Assembly: GCA_947650365.1 (NCBI GenBank)
Contig: CANTAL010000095.1
Location: forward strand, 682,001-746,000
DNA length: 64,000 nt
Source: Chamaelirium japonicum
Lineage: Eukaryota; Streptophyta; Magnoliopsida; Liliales; Melanthiaceae
Reading direction: 5' to 3'
Shown: piece by piece, positions 1-16,500 of the stretch
How positions within the stretch are numbered: position 1 is the stretch's first letter
Layout of the letters: every line of letters starts with the position of its first letter
The notes under the pieces: model-generated
What the model was told of the DNA's origin: nothing
Databases searched by the model: none
What the model saw: the letters and a program-made list of their open reading frames with translations, nothing else
Program-made: the position numbers and the translations under genes

Positions 1-3000
1 TAATTCTTTCATACAATCCATTCTAATTCTTTCGTGCGAATGAATTAGAATGGATACCTTTGTGCATATGAATTAGAATGGATCGTACGAATGAATTAGA
101 ATGGATCATATTAATGAATTAGAATGGATCGTACGAATGAATTAGAATGGATACATTCGTGCAAATGAATTAGAATGGATCATGCAAATCAATTAGACTG
201 GATCGTGCGAATGAATAAGAATAGATCATACGAATGAATTAGAATGGATCGTACGAATTAATTAGAATGGATACATTCGTGCGAATGAATTAGAATGGAT
301 TGTATGAATGAATTAGAATGGATCGTACGAATGAATTAGAATGGATCATACGAATTAATTAGAATGGATCATACGAATGAATTAGAATGGATCGTACGAA
401 TGAATTAGAATGGATCGTACGAATGAATTAGAATGGATCGTACGAATGAATTAGAATGGATACATTTGTGCGAATAAATTAGAATGGATCGTACGAATGA
501 ATTAGAATAGATCGTATGAATGAATTAGAATGGATCGTACGAATGAATTAGAATGGATCGTGCGAATGAATTAGAATGGATCGTACGAATGAATTAGAAT
601 GGATCATGTGAAAGAATTAGAATGGATCGTACGAATGAATTAGAATGGATCGTGCGAATGAAGTAGAATGGATAGTATGAATGAATTAGAATGGATACAT
701 TTGTGCGAATGAATTAGAATGGATCGTACAAATGAATTAGAATGGATCGTACGAATAAATTAGAATGGATCGTACGAATGAATTAGAATGGATCGTGCGA
801 ATGAATTAGAATGGATTGTACGAATGAATTAGAATGGATCGTACGAATGAACTAGAATGGATACATTCGTGCGAATGAATTAGAATGGATCGTACGAATG
901 AATTATAATGGATCTTACGAATGAATTAGATTGGATCGTACGAATAAAATAGAATGGATCGTACGAATGAATTAGAATGGATACATTCATGCGAATGAAT
1001 TAGAATGGATCGGACGAATGAATTAGAATGGATCGTACGAATGAATTAGAATGGATCGTACGAATGAATTAGAATGGATCGTAGGAATAAATTAGAATAG
1101 ATATATTCTTCCGAATGAATTAGAATGGATCATACGAATGAGTAAGAATGGATCGTACGAATGAAATAGAATAGATTGTACGAATGAATTAGAATGGATT
1201 CGTACGAATGAATTAGAATGGATACATTCGTGCGAATGAATTAGAATGGATCGTACCAATGAGTAAGAATGGATCGTACAAATGAAATAGAATGGATTGT
1301 GCGAATGAATTAGAATGGATCGTATGAATGAATTAGAATGGATCGTGTGAAAGAATTAGAATAGATCGTATGAATGAATTAGAATGGATCGTACGAATGA
1401 ATTAGAATGGATCGTACGAATGAATTAGAATGGATACATTCATGCGAATGAATTAGAATGGATACATTCGTGCGAAAGAATTAGAATAGATCGTATGAAT
1501 AAATTAGAATGGATCCTATGAATGAATTAGAATGGATCGTGCGAATGAATTAGAATGGATCGTACGAATGAATTAGAATGGATCGTGCTAATGAATTATA
1601 ATTGATCGAACGAATGAATTAGCATGGATCGTGCTAATGAATTAGAATGGAACGTACGAATGAATTAGAATGGATCGTGTGAAAGAATTAGAATGGATTG
1701 TATGAATCAATTAGAATAAATTCGTACGATCCATTCGAATTCATTCGCATGATCCATTCTAATTCATTCATACGATCCATTCTAATTCATTTATACGATC
1801 CATTCTAATTCATTCGCACAAATGTATCCATTCTAATTCATTCGTACGATCCATTCTAATTCATTCTCACGATCCATTCTAATTCATTCGTACGATCCAT
1901 TCTAATTCATTAGCACGATCCATGCTAATTCATACGTTCGATCAATTCTAATTCATTAGCACGATCCATTCTAATTCATTCGTACGATCCATTCTAATTC
2001 ATTCGCACGATCCATTCTAATTCATTCGTACGATCCATTCTAATTCTTTCACACGATCCATTCTAATTCATTTGTACGATCCATTCTAATTCATTTGCAC
2101 GATCCATTCTAATTCATTCGTACGATCCATTCTAATTCATTCATACGATCCATTCTAATTCATTCGTACGATCGATTCTAATTCATTCGCACAAATGTAT
2201 CCATTCTAATTCATTCGTACGATCCATTCTAATTCATTCGCACAATCTATTCTAATTCATTCGTACGATCCATTCTAATTTATTCGCACGATCTGTTCTT
2301 ATTCATTCGCACAATCCATTCTAATTCATTCGCACGAATGTATCCATTCTAATTCATTCGTATGATCCATTCTAATTCATTCGTACGATCCATTCTAATT
2401 CATTCGTATGATCCATTCTATATAATTCGTATGATCCATTTTAATTCATTCGTACGATCCATTCTAATTCATTCATACAATCCATTCTAATTCATTCGTA
2501 CGATCCATTCTAATTCACTCATACGATCCATTCTAATACATTCATACGATCCATTCTAATTCATTTGCATGAATATATCCATTCTAATTCGTTTGTACGA
2601 TCCATTCTAATTCCTTCGTACGATCCATTCTAATTCATTCGTACGATTTATTCTAATTCATTCGTACGATCCATTATAATTCATTCGCACGATCCATTCT
2701 AATTCATTCATATGATCCATTCTAATTCATTCATACGATCTATTCTAATTCTTTCGCACGAATGTATCCATTCTAATTCATTCGCACGAATGTATCCATT
2801 CTAAGTCATTCGTACGATCCATTCTAATTCATTCATACGATCCATTCTAATTCATTCGTACGATCCATTCTAATTCATTCATACGATCTATTCTAATTCA
2901 TTCATACAATCCATTCTAATTCTTTCACACGATCCATTCTAATTCATTCGTACGATCCATTCTAATTCATTCGCACAATCCATTCTATTTCATTCGTACG

Positions 3001-3898
3001 ATCCATTCTTACTCATTGGTACGATCCATTCTAATTCATTCACACGAATGTATCCATTCTAATTCATTCGTACGAATCCATTCTAATTCACTCGTACAAT
3101 CTATTCTATTTCATTAGTGCGATCCATTCTTAGTCATTCGTATGATCCATTCTAATTCATTAGGACGAATGTATCCATTCTAATTTATTCGTACGATCCA
3201 TTCTAATTCATTCGTACGATCCATTCTAATTCATTCGTACGATCCATTCTAATTCAATCGTCCGATCTATTCTAATTCATTCACACAAATGTATCCATTC
3301 TAATTCATTCATACGATCCATTCTAATTCATTCGTACGATCCATTCTAATTCATTCGTAAGATCCATTCTAATTCATTTGTACGATCCATTCTAATTCAT
3401 TCAGACGTTCCATTCTAGTTCATTCGCACGAATGTATCCATTCTAGTTCATTCGTACGATCCATTCTAATTCATTCGTACGATCCATTCTAATTCATTCG
3501 CATGATCCATTCTAATTCATTCGTACGATCCATTCTAATTCATTCATACGATCCATTCTAATTCATTCGTACGATCCATTCTAATTCATTCGCACAAATG
3601 TATCCATTCTAATTCATTCGTACGATCCATTCTAATTCATTCGCACGATCCATTCTAATTCATTCGTACGATCCATTCTAATTCTTTCACATGATCCATT
3701 CTAATTCATTCGTACGATCCATTCTAATTCATTCGCACGATCTGTTCTTATTCATTCGCACAATCCATTCTAATTCATTCGTACGATCCATTCTAATTCA
3801 TTCGTACGATCAATTCTAATTCATTCGCACGAATGTATCCATTCTAATTCATTCGTACGATCCTGAATTAGAATGGATCGTACGAATGAATTAGAATG

Positions 3899-4135
3899 GA
3901 TACCTTTGTGCATATGAATTAGAATGGATCGTACGAATGAATTAGAATGGATCATATTAATGAATTAGAATGGATCGTACGAATGAATTAGAATGGATCG
4001 TACGAATGAATTAGTATGGATCGTGCACGAATGTATCCATTCTAATTCATTCGTACGATCCATTCTAATTCATTAATATGATCCATTCTAATTCATTCGT
4101 ACGATCCATTCTAATTCATATGCACAAAGGTATCC
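3899..4135. repeat. Palindromic satellite junction centred on gtgcac
   Basis: The left arm (+) carries the distinctive units ggatacctttgtgcatatg and catattaatg; the right arm carries their reverse complements in mirror order (taatatgatcc, then catatgcacaaaggtatcc). The switch itself is gtgcac at 4023-4028. This is a true inverted duplication of specific variant units, able to form a hairpin. Confidence 0.8.
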
Positions 4136-4562
4136 ATTCTAATCCATTCGTAGGATCCATTCTAATCCATTTGTATGATCCATTCTAATTCATTCGTACG
4201 ATCCATTCTAATTCATTCGCACGAATGTATCCATTCTAATTCATTAATATGATCCATTCTAATTCATTCGTACGATCCATTCTAATTCATATGCACAAAG
4301 GTATCCATTCTAATCCATTCGTAATTTCCATTCTAATCCATTCGTACGATCCATTCTAATTCATTCATACGATCCATTCTAATTCATTCGCTCGAATGTA
4401 TCCATTCTAATCCATTCGTACGATCCATTCTTATCCATTCATACGATCCATTCTAATTCATTCGTCCGATCCATTCTAATTCATTCGTACGATCCATTCT
4501 AATTCATTCGTAAGATCCATTCTAATTCATTCGTACGATCCATTCTAATTCATTCGTACGAT

Positions 4563-4580
4563 CCATTCTAATTAGAATGG
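4563..4580. repeat. Perfect 18-bp palindrome at an orientation switch
   Basis: ccattctaattagaatgg is a perfect palindrome made where a minus unit meets a plus unit with part of both lost. The switch is at 4571/4572. Confidence 0.85.
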
Positions 4581-6055
4581 ATCATACGGATTAATTAGAA
4601 TGGATCATACGAATGAATTGGAATGGATCGTACGAATGAATTAGAATGGATACATTCGTGCGAATGAATTAGAATGGATTGTGCGAATGAATAAGAACAG
4701 ATCGTGCGAATGAATTAGAATGGATCGGACGAATGAATTAGAATGGATCGTGCGAATGAATTAGAATGGATCGTACGAATGAATTAGAATGGATCGTGTG
4801 AAAGAATTAGAATGGATCGTACGAATGAATTAGAATGGATCGTGCGAATGAATTAGAATGGATCGTATGAATGAACTAGAATGGATACATTCGTGCGAAT
4901 GAATTAGAATGGATCGTACGAATGAATTAGAATGGATACATTCGTGCGAATGAATTAGAATTGATCGTCCGAATAAATTAGAATGGATCGTACGAATGAA
5001 TTAGAATGGATCGTATGAATGAATTAGAATGCATCGTACGAATGAATTAGAATGGATCGTATGAATGAATTATAATGGATCGTACGAATGAATTAGACTG
5101 GATCGTATGAATGAATTAGAATGGATCGTACGAATGAATTAGAATGGATCGTGCGAATGAATTAGAATGGATCGTACGAATGAATTAGAATGGATCGTGT
5201 GAAAGAATTAGAATGGATCGTACGAATGAATTAGAATGGATCGTGCGAATGAATTAGAAAGGATCGTACGAATGAATTAGAATGGATACATTTGTGCGAA
5301 TGAATTAGAATGGATCGTACGAATGAATTAGAATGGATCGTACGAATGAATTAGAATGGATCGTACGAATGAATTAGAATGGATCGTGCGAATGAATTAG
5401 AATGGATCGTATGAATGAACTAGAATGGATACATTCGTGCGAATGAATTAGAATGGATCGTACGAATGAATTAGAAAGGATACATTCGTGCGAATGAATT
5501 AGAATGGATCGTACGAATAAATTAGAATGGATCGTATGAATGGTTTAGAATGGATACATCCGTGCGAATGAATTAGAATGGATCGGACGAATGAATTAGA
5601 ATGGATCGTACGAATGAATTAGAATGGATCAAATGAATGAATTAGAATGGTTACATTCATGCGAATGAATTATAATGGATCGTACGAATGGATTAGAATG
5701 GATCGTATGAATGGATTAGAATGGATACAATCGTGCGAATGAATTAGAAGGGATCATACGAATGAGTAAGAATGGATCGTACGAATGAAATAGAATGGAT
5801 TGTACGAATGAATTAGAATGGATCGTGCGATTGAATTTGAATGGATCGTACGAATGAATTAGAATGGATCGTGCTAATGAATTTGAATTGATCGTACGAA
5901 TGAAATAGAATGGATTGTACGAATGATTTAGAATGGATCGTACGAATGAATTAGAATGGATTGTACGAATGATTTAGAATGGATACATTCGTGCGAATGA
6001 ATTAGAATGGATCATACGAATGAGTAAGAATGGATCGTACGAATGAAATAGAATG

Positions 6056-6195
6056 GATCATATTAATGAATTAGAATGGATCGTACGAATGAATTAGAAT
6101 GGACACATTCGTGCGAATGAATTAGAATGGATCGTGCACGAATGTATCCATTCTAATTCATTCGTACGATCCATTCTAATTCATTAATATGATCC
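6056..6195. repeat. Palindromic satellite junction centred on gtgcac
   Basis: Same junction type as at 4025, with gtgcac at 6134-6139 and mirrored catattaatg / attaatatg units. The left arm lacks the acctttgtgcatatg unit, so the mirrored arms are shorter here. Confidence 0.75.
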
Positions 6196-9100
6196 ATTCT
6201 AATTCATTAGTACGATCCATTCTAATTCGTATGCACAATGGTATCCATTCTAATCCATTCGTAGGATCCATTCTAATCCATTCGTATGATCCTTTCTAAT
6301 TCATTCGTACGATCCATTCTAATTCATTCGCTCGAATGTATCCATTCTAATCCATTCGTACGATCCATTCTAATCCATTCGTACGATCCATTCTAATTCA
6401 TTCGCATGAATGTAACCATTCTAATTCATTCATATTATCCATTCTAATTCATTAGTACGATTCATTCTAATTCATTCGTCCGATCCATTCTAATTCATTC
6501 GCACGAATGTATCCATTCTAATTCATTCGTACGATCCATTCTAATTCATTCGTACGATCCATTCTAATTCATTCGTAAGATCCATTCTAATTCATTCGTA
6601 CGATCCATTCTAATTCATTTGTACGATCCATTCTAATTCATTCGTGCGATCCATTCTAATTCATTCGTACGATCCATTCTAATTCATTCGTACGATACAT
6701 TCTAATTCATTAGCATGGATCGTGCGAATGAATTAGAATGGATCGTACGAATGAATTAGAATGGATCGCACGAATGAATTAGAATGGATCTTACGAATGA
6801 ATTAGAATAGATCGTACGAATGAATTAGAATGGATCGTATGAATGAATTAGAATGGATACATTCGTGCGAATGAATTAGAATGGATCGGATGAATGAATT
6901 AGAATGGATCGTACGAATGAATTAGAATGGATCGTACGAATGAATTAGAATGGATCGTACGAATAAATTAGAATGGATACATTCGTCCGAATGAATTAGA
7001 ATGGATCATACGAATGAGTAAGAATGGATCGTACGAATAAAATAGAATAGATTGTACGAATGAATTAGAATGGATTCGTACGAATGAATTAGAATGGATA
7101 CATTCGTGCGAATAAATTAGAATGGATCGTACCAATGAGTAAGAATGGATCGTACGAATGAAAAAGAATGGATTGTGCGAATGAATTAGAATGGATCGTA
7201 CCAATGAATTAGAATGGATCGTGTGAAAGAATTAGAATGGATTGTATGAATGAATTAGAATGGATCGTATAAATGAATTATAATGGATCGTACGAATGAA
7301 TTAGAATGGATCGTACGAATGAATTAGAATGGATCGTACGAATGAATTAGAATGGACACATTCGTGCGAATGAATTAGAATGGATACATTCGTGCGAAAG
7401 AATTAGAATAGATCGTATGAATGAATTAGAATGGATCCTATGAATGAATTAAAATGGATCGTGCGAATGAATTAGAATGGATTGTACGAATGAATTAGAA
7501 TGGATCGTGTTAATGAATTACAATTGATCGAACGAATGAATTAGCATGGATCGTGCTAATGAATTAGAATGGAACGTACGAATGAATTAGAATGGATCGT
7601 GTGAAAGAATTAGAATGGATTGTATGAATGAATTAGAATGAATTCATACGATCCATTCGAATTCATTCGCAAGATCCATTCTAATTCATTCATACGATCC
7701 ATTCTAATTCATTCTTACGATCCATTCTAATTCATTCACACAAATGTATCCATTCTAATTCATTCGTACGATCCATTCTAATTCATTCGCACGATCCATT
7801 CGAATTCATTCGTGCGATCCTTTCTAATTCATTAGCACGATCCATGCTAATTCATTAGTTCGATCAATTCTAATTCATTAGCACGATCCATTCTAATTCA
7901 TTCGTACGATCCATTCTAATTCATTCACATGAATGTATCCATTCTAATTCATTCGTACAATCCATTCTATTTCATTCATACGATCCATTCTTACTCATTC
8001 GTATGATCCATTCTAATTCATTCGTATGATCCATTCTAATTCATTCATACGATCCATTCTAATTCATTCGTACGATCCATTCTAATTCATTCGCACGATC
8101 CATTCTAATTCATTCATACGATCCATTCTAATTCATTCCTACAATCCATTCTAATTCATTCGCCCGATCCATTCTAATTCATTCATACGATTCATTCTAT
8201 TCGAATGGATCATGCGATCCATTCAAATTCATTCGCATGATCCATTCTAATTCATTTATACGATCCATTCTAATTCATTCATACAATGCATTCTAATTCT
8301 TTCACACGATCCATTCTAATTCATTCGTACGATCCATTCTAATTCATTCGTACAATCCATTCTATTTCATTTGTACGATCCATTCTTACTCATTCGTATG
8401 ATCCATTCTAATTCATTCGTACGATCCATTCTAATTCATTTGTACGATCCATTCCAATTCATTCGTACAATCCATTCTATTTCATTCGTACAATCCATTC
8501 TTACTCATTCGTATGATCCATTCTAATTCATTCGCACGAATGTATCCATTCTAATTCATTCATACAATCCATTCTAATTCATTCCGTACGATCCATTCTA
8601 ATTCATTCGTACGATTGTACGAATGAATTAGAATGGATCGTACGAATGAATTAGAATAGATTGTGCGAATGAATTAGAATGGATCGTACGAATGAATTAG
8701 AATGGATCGTACGAATGAATTAGAATGGGTCATACGAATGAGTAAGAATGGATCGTACGAATGAATTAGAATGGATCGTACGAATAAATTAGAATGGATA
8801 CATTCGTCCGAATGAATTAGAATGGATCATACGAATGAGTAAGAATGGATCGTACGAATGAAATAGAATAGATTGTACGAATGAATTAGAATAGATCCTA
8901 CGAATGAATTAGAATGGATCGTGTGAAAGAATTAGAATGGATTGTATGAATGAATTAGAATGGATCATATGAATGAATTAGAATGGATCGTGCGAATGAA
9001 TTCGAATGGATCGTACGAATTCATTCTAATTCATTCATACAATCCATTCTAATTCTTTCACACGATCCATTCTAATTCATTCGTACGTTCCATTCTAATT

Positions 9101-10547
9101 CATTAGCACGATCCATGCTAATTCATTCGTTCGATCAATTCTAATTCATTAGCACGATCCATTCTAATTCATTCGTACGATCTATTCTAATTCATTCGCA
9201 CGATCCATTCTAATTCATTCATAGGATCCATTCTAATTCATTCATACGATCTATTCTAATTCTTTCGCACGAATGTATCCATTCTAATTCATTCGCACGA
9301 ATGTATCCATTCTAATTCATTCGTACGGTCCATTCTAATTCATTCGTACGATCCATTCGAATTCATTCGCACGATCCATTTGAATTCATTCATATGATCC
9401 ATTCTAATTCATTCATACAATCCATTCTAATTCATTCGTACGATCCATTCTAATTCATTCGTACAATCCATTCTATTTCATTCGTACGATCCATTCTTAC
9501 TCATTCGTATGATCCATTCTAATTCATTCGTGCGATCCATTCTAATTCATTCGTACGATCCATTCTAATTCATTCGTACGATCCATTCTAATTCATTCGC
9601 ACGAATGTAACCATTCTAGTTCATTCGTACGATCCATTCTAATTCATTCGTACGATCCATTCTAATTCATTCGCACGATCCATTCTAATTCATTCGTACG
9701 ATCCATTCTAATTCATTCATACGATCCATTCTAATTCATTCGTACGATCCATTCTAATTCATTCGTACAATCTATTCTAATTCATTCGTACGAATGGATA
9801 CATTCGTGTGAATGAATTAGAATGGATCGTACGAATGAGTAAGAATGGATCGTACAAATGAAATAGAATGGATTGCACGAATGAATTAGAATGGATCGTA
9901 TGAATGAATTAGAATGGATCGTGTGAACGAATTATAATGGATTGTATGAATGAATTAGAATGGATCGTACGAAGGAATTAGATTGGATCGTACGAATGAA
10001 TTAGAATGGATCATACGAATGAATTAGAATAGATCGTATGAATGAATTAGAATGGATCGTGTGAAAGAATTAAAATGGATCGTATGAATGAATTAGAATG
10101 GATCGTGCGAATGAATTAGAATGGATCGTACGAATGAATTAGAATGGATCGTGCTAATGAATTATAATTGATCGAACGAATGAATTAGCATGGATCGTGC
10201 ATTCGTATGATCCATTCTAATTCATTCGTAAGATCAATTCTAATTCATTCGTACGATCCATTCTAATTCATTCGTACGATCCATTCTAATTCATTCGCAT
10301 GAATGTATCCATTCTAGTTCATTCGTACAATCCATTCTAATTCATTCGTACGATCCATTCTAATTCATTCATACGATCTATTCTAATTCATTCATACAAT
10401 CCATTCTAATTCTTTCACACGATCCATTCTAATTCATTCGTACGATCCATTCTAATTCATTCGCACAATCCATTCTATTTCAATCGTACGATCCATTCTT
10501 ACTCATTCGTATGATCCATTCTAATTCATTCGTACGAATGTATCCAT

Positions 10548-13500
10548 AATGGATCATACGAATGAGTAAGAATGGATCGTACGAATGAAATAGAATGGAT
10601 TGTGCGAATGAATTAGAATGGACCGTACGAATGAATTAGAATGGATATATTCGTGTGAATGAATTAGAATGGATCGGACGAATGAATTAGAATGGATCGT
10701 ACGAATGAATTAGAATGGATCGTACGAATAAATTAGAATGGATACATTCGTCCGAATGAATTAGAATGGATCATACGAATGAGTAAGAATGGATCATACG
10801 AATGAAATAGAATAGATTGTACGAATGAATTAGAATGGATCGTGCGAATGAATTATAATGGATCGTACGAATGAATTAGAATGGATCGTACGAATGAATT
10901 AGAATGGATCGTGCGAATGAATTCGAATGGATCGTACGAATGAATTAGAATGGATCGTGCGAATGAATTAGAATGGATCGTACGAATGAATTAGAATGGA
11001 TACATTTGTGTGAATGAATTAGAATGGATCGTACAAATGGATTAGAATGGATCGTACGAATAGATTAGAATGGATACATTCGAGCGAATGAATTAGAATG
11101 GATCGTACGAATGAATTAGAATGGATCGTACGAATGGATTAGAATGGATCCTACGAATGGATTAGAATGGATACCTTTGTGCATATGAATTAGAATGGAT
11201 CGTACGAATGAATTAGAATGGATCATATTAATGAATTAGAATGGATCGTACGAATGAATTAGAAAGGATACATTCGTGCGAATGAATTAGAATGGATCGT
11301 GCGAATCCATTAGACTGGATCGTGTGAATGAATAAGAATAGATCATACGAATGAATTAGAATGGATCGTACGAATTAATTAGAATGGATATATTTGTGAG
11401 AATGAATTAGAATGGATTGTATGAATGAATTAGAATGGTTCGTACGAATGAATAAGAATGGATCATACGAATTAATTAGAATGGATCATACGAATGAATT
11501 AGAATGGATCGTACGAATGAATTAGAATGGATCGTACGAATGAACTAGAATGGATCGTACGAATGAACTATAATGGATACATTCATGCGAATGAATTAGA
11601 ATAGATCGTACGAATGAATTAGAATGGATCGTACGAATGAATTAGAATGGATCTTACGAATGAATTAGAATGGATCGTACGAATGAATTAGAATGGATCG
11701 TGCGAATGAATTAAAATGGGTCATACGAATGAATTAGAATGGATCGTGTGAAAGAATTAGAATGGATCGTACGAATGAATTAGAATGGATCGTACGAATG
11801 AATTAGAATGGATCGTACGAATGAATTAGAATGGATCGTACGAATGAATTAGAATGGATACATTTGTGCGAATGAATTAGAATGGATCGTACGAATGAAT
11901 TAGAATGGATCATATGAATGAATTAGAATGGATCGTACGAATGAATTAGAATGGATCGTGCGAATGAATTAGAATGGATCGTACGAATGAATTAGAATGG
12001 ATCGTACGAATGAACTAGAATGGATACATTCGTGCGAATGAATTAGAATGGAACATACGAATGAATTAGAATGGATCATATTAATGAATTAGAATGGATC
12101 GTATGAATGAATTAGAATGGATACATTCATGCGAATGAATTAGAATGGATCGTGCGAATCAATTAGACTGGATCGTGCGAATGAATAAGAATAGATCATA
12201 CGAATGAATTAGAATGGATCGTACGAATTAATTAGAATGGATACATTCGTGCGAATGAATTAGAATGGATTGTATGAATGAATTAGAATGGATCGTACGA
12301 ATTAATTAGAATGGATCATACGAATGAATTAGAATGGATCGTACGAATGAATTAGAATGGATACATTCGTGCGAATGAATTAGAATGGATTGTGCGAATG
12401 AATAAGAACAGATCGTGCGAATGAATTAGAATGGATCGTATGAATGAATTAGAATGGATCGTGCGAAAGAAATAGAATGGATCGTACGAATGAATTAGAA
12501 TGGATACATATGTGCAAATGAATTAGAATGGATCGTACGAATGAATTAGAATGGATCGTATAAATGAATTAGAATGGATCGTGCGAATGAATTAGAATGG
12601 ATCGTGCGAATGAATTAGAATGGATCGTACGAATGAATTAGAATGGATCGTACGAATGAACTAGAATGGATACATTCGTGCGAATGAATTAGAATGGATC
12701 GTACGAATGAATTAGAATGGATCGTGCGAATGAATTAGAATGGATCGTACGAATGAGAAAGAATTAGAATGGATCGTACGAATGAATTAGAATTGATCGT
12801 GCGAATGAATTAGAATGGATCGTACGAATGAATTAGAATGGATACATTTGTGCGAATGAATTAGAATGGATCGTACGAATGAATTAGAATGGATCGTATG
12901 AATGAATTAGAATGGATCGTACGAATGAATTAGAATGGATCGTGTGAATGAATTAGAATGGATCGTACGAATGAATTAGAATGGATCATCCAATTGAATT
13001 AGAATGGATCGTACGAATGAATTAGAATGGATACATTTGTGCGAATGAATTAGAATGGATCGTACGAATGAATTAGAATGGATCGTATGAATGAATTAGA
13101 ATGGATCGTGTGAATGAATTCGAATGGATCGTACGAATTCATTCTAATTCATTCATACAATCCATTCTAATTCTTTCACACGATCCATTCTAATTCATTC
13201 GTACGTTCCATTCTAATTCATTAGCACGATCCATGCTAATTCATTCGTTCGATCAATTCTAATTCATTAGCACGATCCATTCTAATTCATTCATACGATC
13301 CATTCTAATTCATTCGCACGATCCATTCTAATTCATTCATAGGATCCTCTCTAATTCATTCATACGATCTATTCTAATTCTTTCGCACGAATGTATCTAT
13401 TCTAATTCATTCGCACGAATGTATCCATTCTAATTCATTCGTACGATCCATTCTAATTCATTCGTACGATCCATTCTAATTCATTCATACGATCTATTCT

Positions 13501-16500
13501 AATTCATTCATACAATCCATTCTAATTCTTTCACACGATCTATTCTAATTCATTCGTACGATTCATTCTAATTCCTTCGTATGATCCATTCTAATTCATT
13601 CGTACGATCCATTCTAATTCATTCGTACGATCCATTCTAATTCATTCGTACGAACCATTCTAATTCCTTCGTACGATCCATTCTAATTCATTCGTACGAT
13701 CCATTCTAATTCATTCATACAATCTATTCTAATTCATTCGTACGAATGGATACATTCGTGTGAATGAATTAGAATGGATCGTACGAATGAGCAAGAATGG
13801 ATCGTACAAATGAAATAGAATGGATTGCACGAATGAATTAGAATGGATCGTACGAATGAATTAGAATGGATCGTGTGAAAGAATTAGAATGGATTGTATG
13901 AATAAATTAGAATGGATCGTACGAATGAATTAGAATGGATCGTACTAGGATCCATTCTAATTCATTCGTACAATCTATTCTATTTCATTCGTACGATCTA
14001 TTCTTACTCATTCGTATGATCCATTCTAATTCATTCGTACGAATGTATCCATTCTAATTTATTCGTACGATCTATTCTAATTCATTCGTACGATCCATTC
14101 TAATTCATTCATACGATCCATTCTTACTCATTCGTATGATCCATTCTAATTCATTCGTTTCGATCCATTCTAATTTATTCGTACGATCGATTCTAATTCA
14201 TTCGCACTATCCTTTCTAATTCATTCTTACGATCCATTCTAATTCATTCGTATGATCCATTCTAATTTATTCGTTCAAATATATCCATTCTAACTCATTA
14301 GTACGATCCATTCTAATTCATTTGCACGATCCATTCTAATCATTCGCACGAATGTATCCATTCTAATTAATTTGCACGATCCATTCTAATTCATTCCTAT
14401 GATCTATTCTAATTCATTCGTACGATCCATTCTAATTCATTCTAATTCATTCGTACGATCCATTCTACGATCCATTCTAATTCATTCGTATATTCCATTC
14501 TAATTCATTAGCACGATCCATGCTAATGAATTAGAATGGATCGTTCGATCCAATCTAATTCATTCATACGATCCATTTTTACTCATTCGTATGATCCATT
14601 CTAACTCAATCGTACGATCCATTCTAATTCATTCGTACGATCCATTCTAATTCCTTCGTACGATCCATTCGAATTCATTCATACGATCCATTCTAATTCA
14701 TTCGCGTAATCTATTCTAATTCATTCGTACGATCCGTTCTAATTCATTCGTACGATCCATTCTAATTCATTCATTCAATCCATTCTAATTTATTCGCATG
14801 AATGTATCCATTCTAATTCATTCGTACGATCCATTCTAATTCATTCGCACAATCTATTCTAATTCATCCATACGATCCATTCTAATTCATTCGCACGAAT
14901 GTATCCATTCTAATTCATTCATACGATCTATTCTACTTCATTCGTACTATCCGTTCTAATTCACTCATACGATCCATTCTAATTCATTCATACGATACAT
15001 TCTAATTCATTTGCACGAATATATCCATTCTAATTCATTCGTACGATCCATTCTAATTCATTCGCACGATCCATTCTAATTCTTTCGTACGATCCATTCT
15101 AATTCATTCATACGATCCATTCTAATTCATTCGTACGATCCATTCTAATTTATTCGTACGATCCATTCTAATTCCTTCGTACGATCCATTCTAATTCATT
15201 CGTACGATCCATTCTAATTCATTCGTACAATCTATTCAAATTCATTCGTATGAATGGATACATTCGTGTGAATGAATTAGAATGGATCATACGAACGAGT
15301 AAGAATGGATCGTACGAATGAAATAAAATGGATTGCAGAATGAATTAGAATGGATCGTACGAATGAATTAGAATGGATCGTGTGAAAGAATTAGAATAGA
15401 TTGTATGAATGAATAAGAATGGATCGTACGAATGAATTAGAATGGATCATACGAATTAATTAGAATGGATCATACGAATGATTTAGAATGGATCGCACGA
15501 ATGAATTAGAATGGATCATACGAATGAATTAGAATGGATACATTCGTGCGAATGAATTAGAATGAATTGTGCGAATGAATAAGAACAGATCGTGCGAATG
15601 TATTAGAATGGATCGTACGAATGAATTAGAATGGATCGTGCGAATGAATTAGAATGGATCGTACGAATGAATTAGAATGGATACATTTGTGCGAATGAAT
15701 TAGAATGGATCGTACGAATGAATTAGAATTGATCGTATGAATGAATTAGAATGGATCATACGAATGAATTAGAATTGATCGTGCGAATGAATTAGAATGG
15801 ATCGTACGAATGAATTAGAATAGATCGTGTGAAAGAATTAGAATGGATCGTACGAATGAATTAGAATGGATCGTGCGAATGAATTAGAATGGATCGTACG
15901 AATGAATTAGAATGGATACATTTGTGCGAATGAATTAGAATGGATCGTACGAATGAATTAGAATGGATCTTATGAATGAATTAGAATGGATCGTACGAAT
16001 GAATTAGAATGGATCGTGCGAATGAATTAGAATGGATCGTATGAATGAACTAGAAGGGATACATTCGTGCGAATGAATTATAATGGATCGTACGAATGAA
16101 TTAGAATGGATCGTACGAATGAATTAGAATGGATCTTACGAATGAATTAGAATGGATCGTACGAATGAATTAGAATGGATCGTACGAATGAATTAAAATG
16201 GATACATTCGTGCGAATGAATTAGAATGGATCGTACGAATAAATTAGAATGGATCGTATGAATGGTTTAGAATGGATACATTCGTGCGAATGAATTAGAA
16301 TGGATCGGACGAATGAATTAGAATGGATCGTACGAATGAATTAGAATGGATCAAATGAATGAATTAAAATGGTTACATTCATGCGAATGAATTAGAATGG
16401 ATCGTACGAATGGATTAGAATGGATCGTACGAATGGATTAGAATGGATACATTCGTGCGAATGAATTAGAATGGATCATACGAATGAGTAAGAATGGATC

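Larger units (their letters stand above)
1..10547. repeat. Satellite segment 1, orientation blocks
   Basis: Orientation starts as minus and switches at about 34, 1721, 3863, 4025, 4571, 6136, 6712, 7643, 8615, 9019, 9789, 10200 and 10547. Plus blocks are therefore 35-1721, 3864-4025, 4572-6136, 6713-7643, 8616-9019 and 9790-10200; the rest are minus. A single-unit flip lies near 8200-8216. Marker subunits with gagtaagaatgg and gaaatagaat recur together (near 1140, 7015, 8730, 8825), a sign of higher-order organisation. Boundaries were read by eye and are good to about 10 bp. Confidence 0.9.

Noticed and set aside
6968-7204. Open frame on the minus strand within the satellite (also 36016-36225, 38361-38606 and 41934-42116)
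   Set aside because: The products are only the translated satellite (repeats of IHSNSF and RSILIHS). The frame stays open where 28- and 24-bp units shift past the regular stop of the 23-bp unit. No start context, composition or domain supports a gene.
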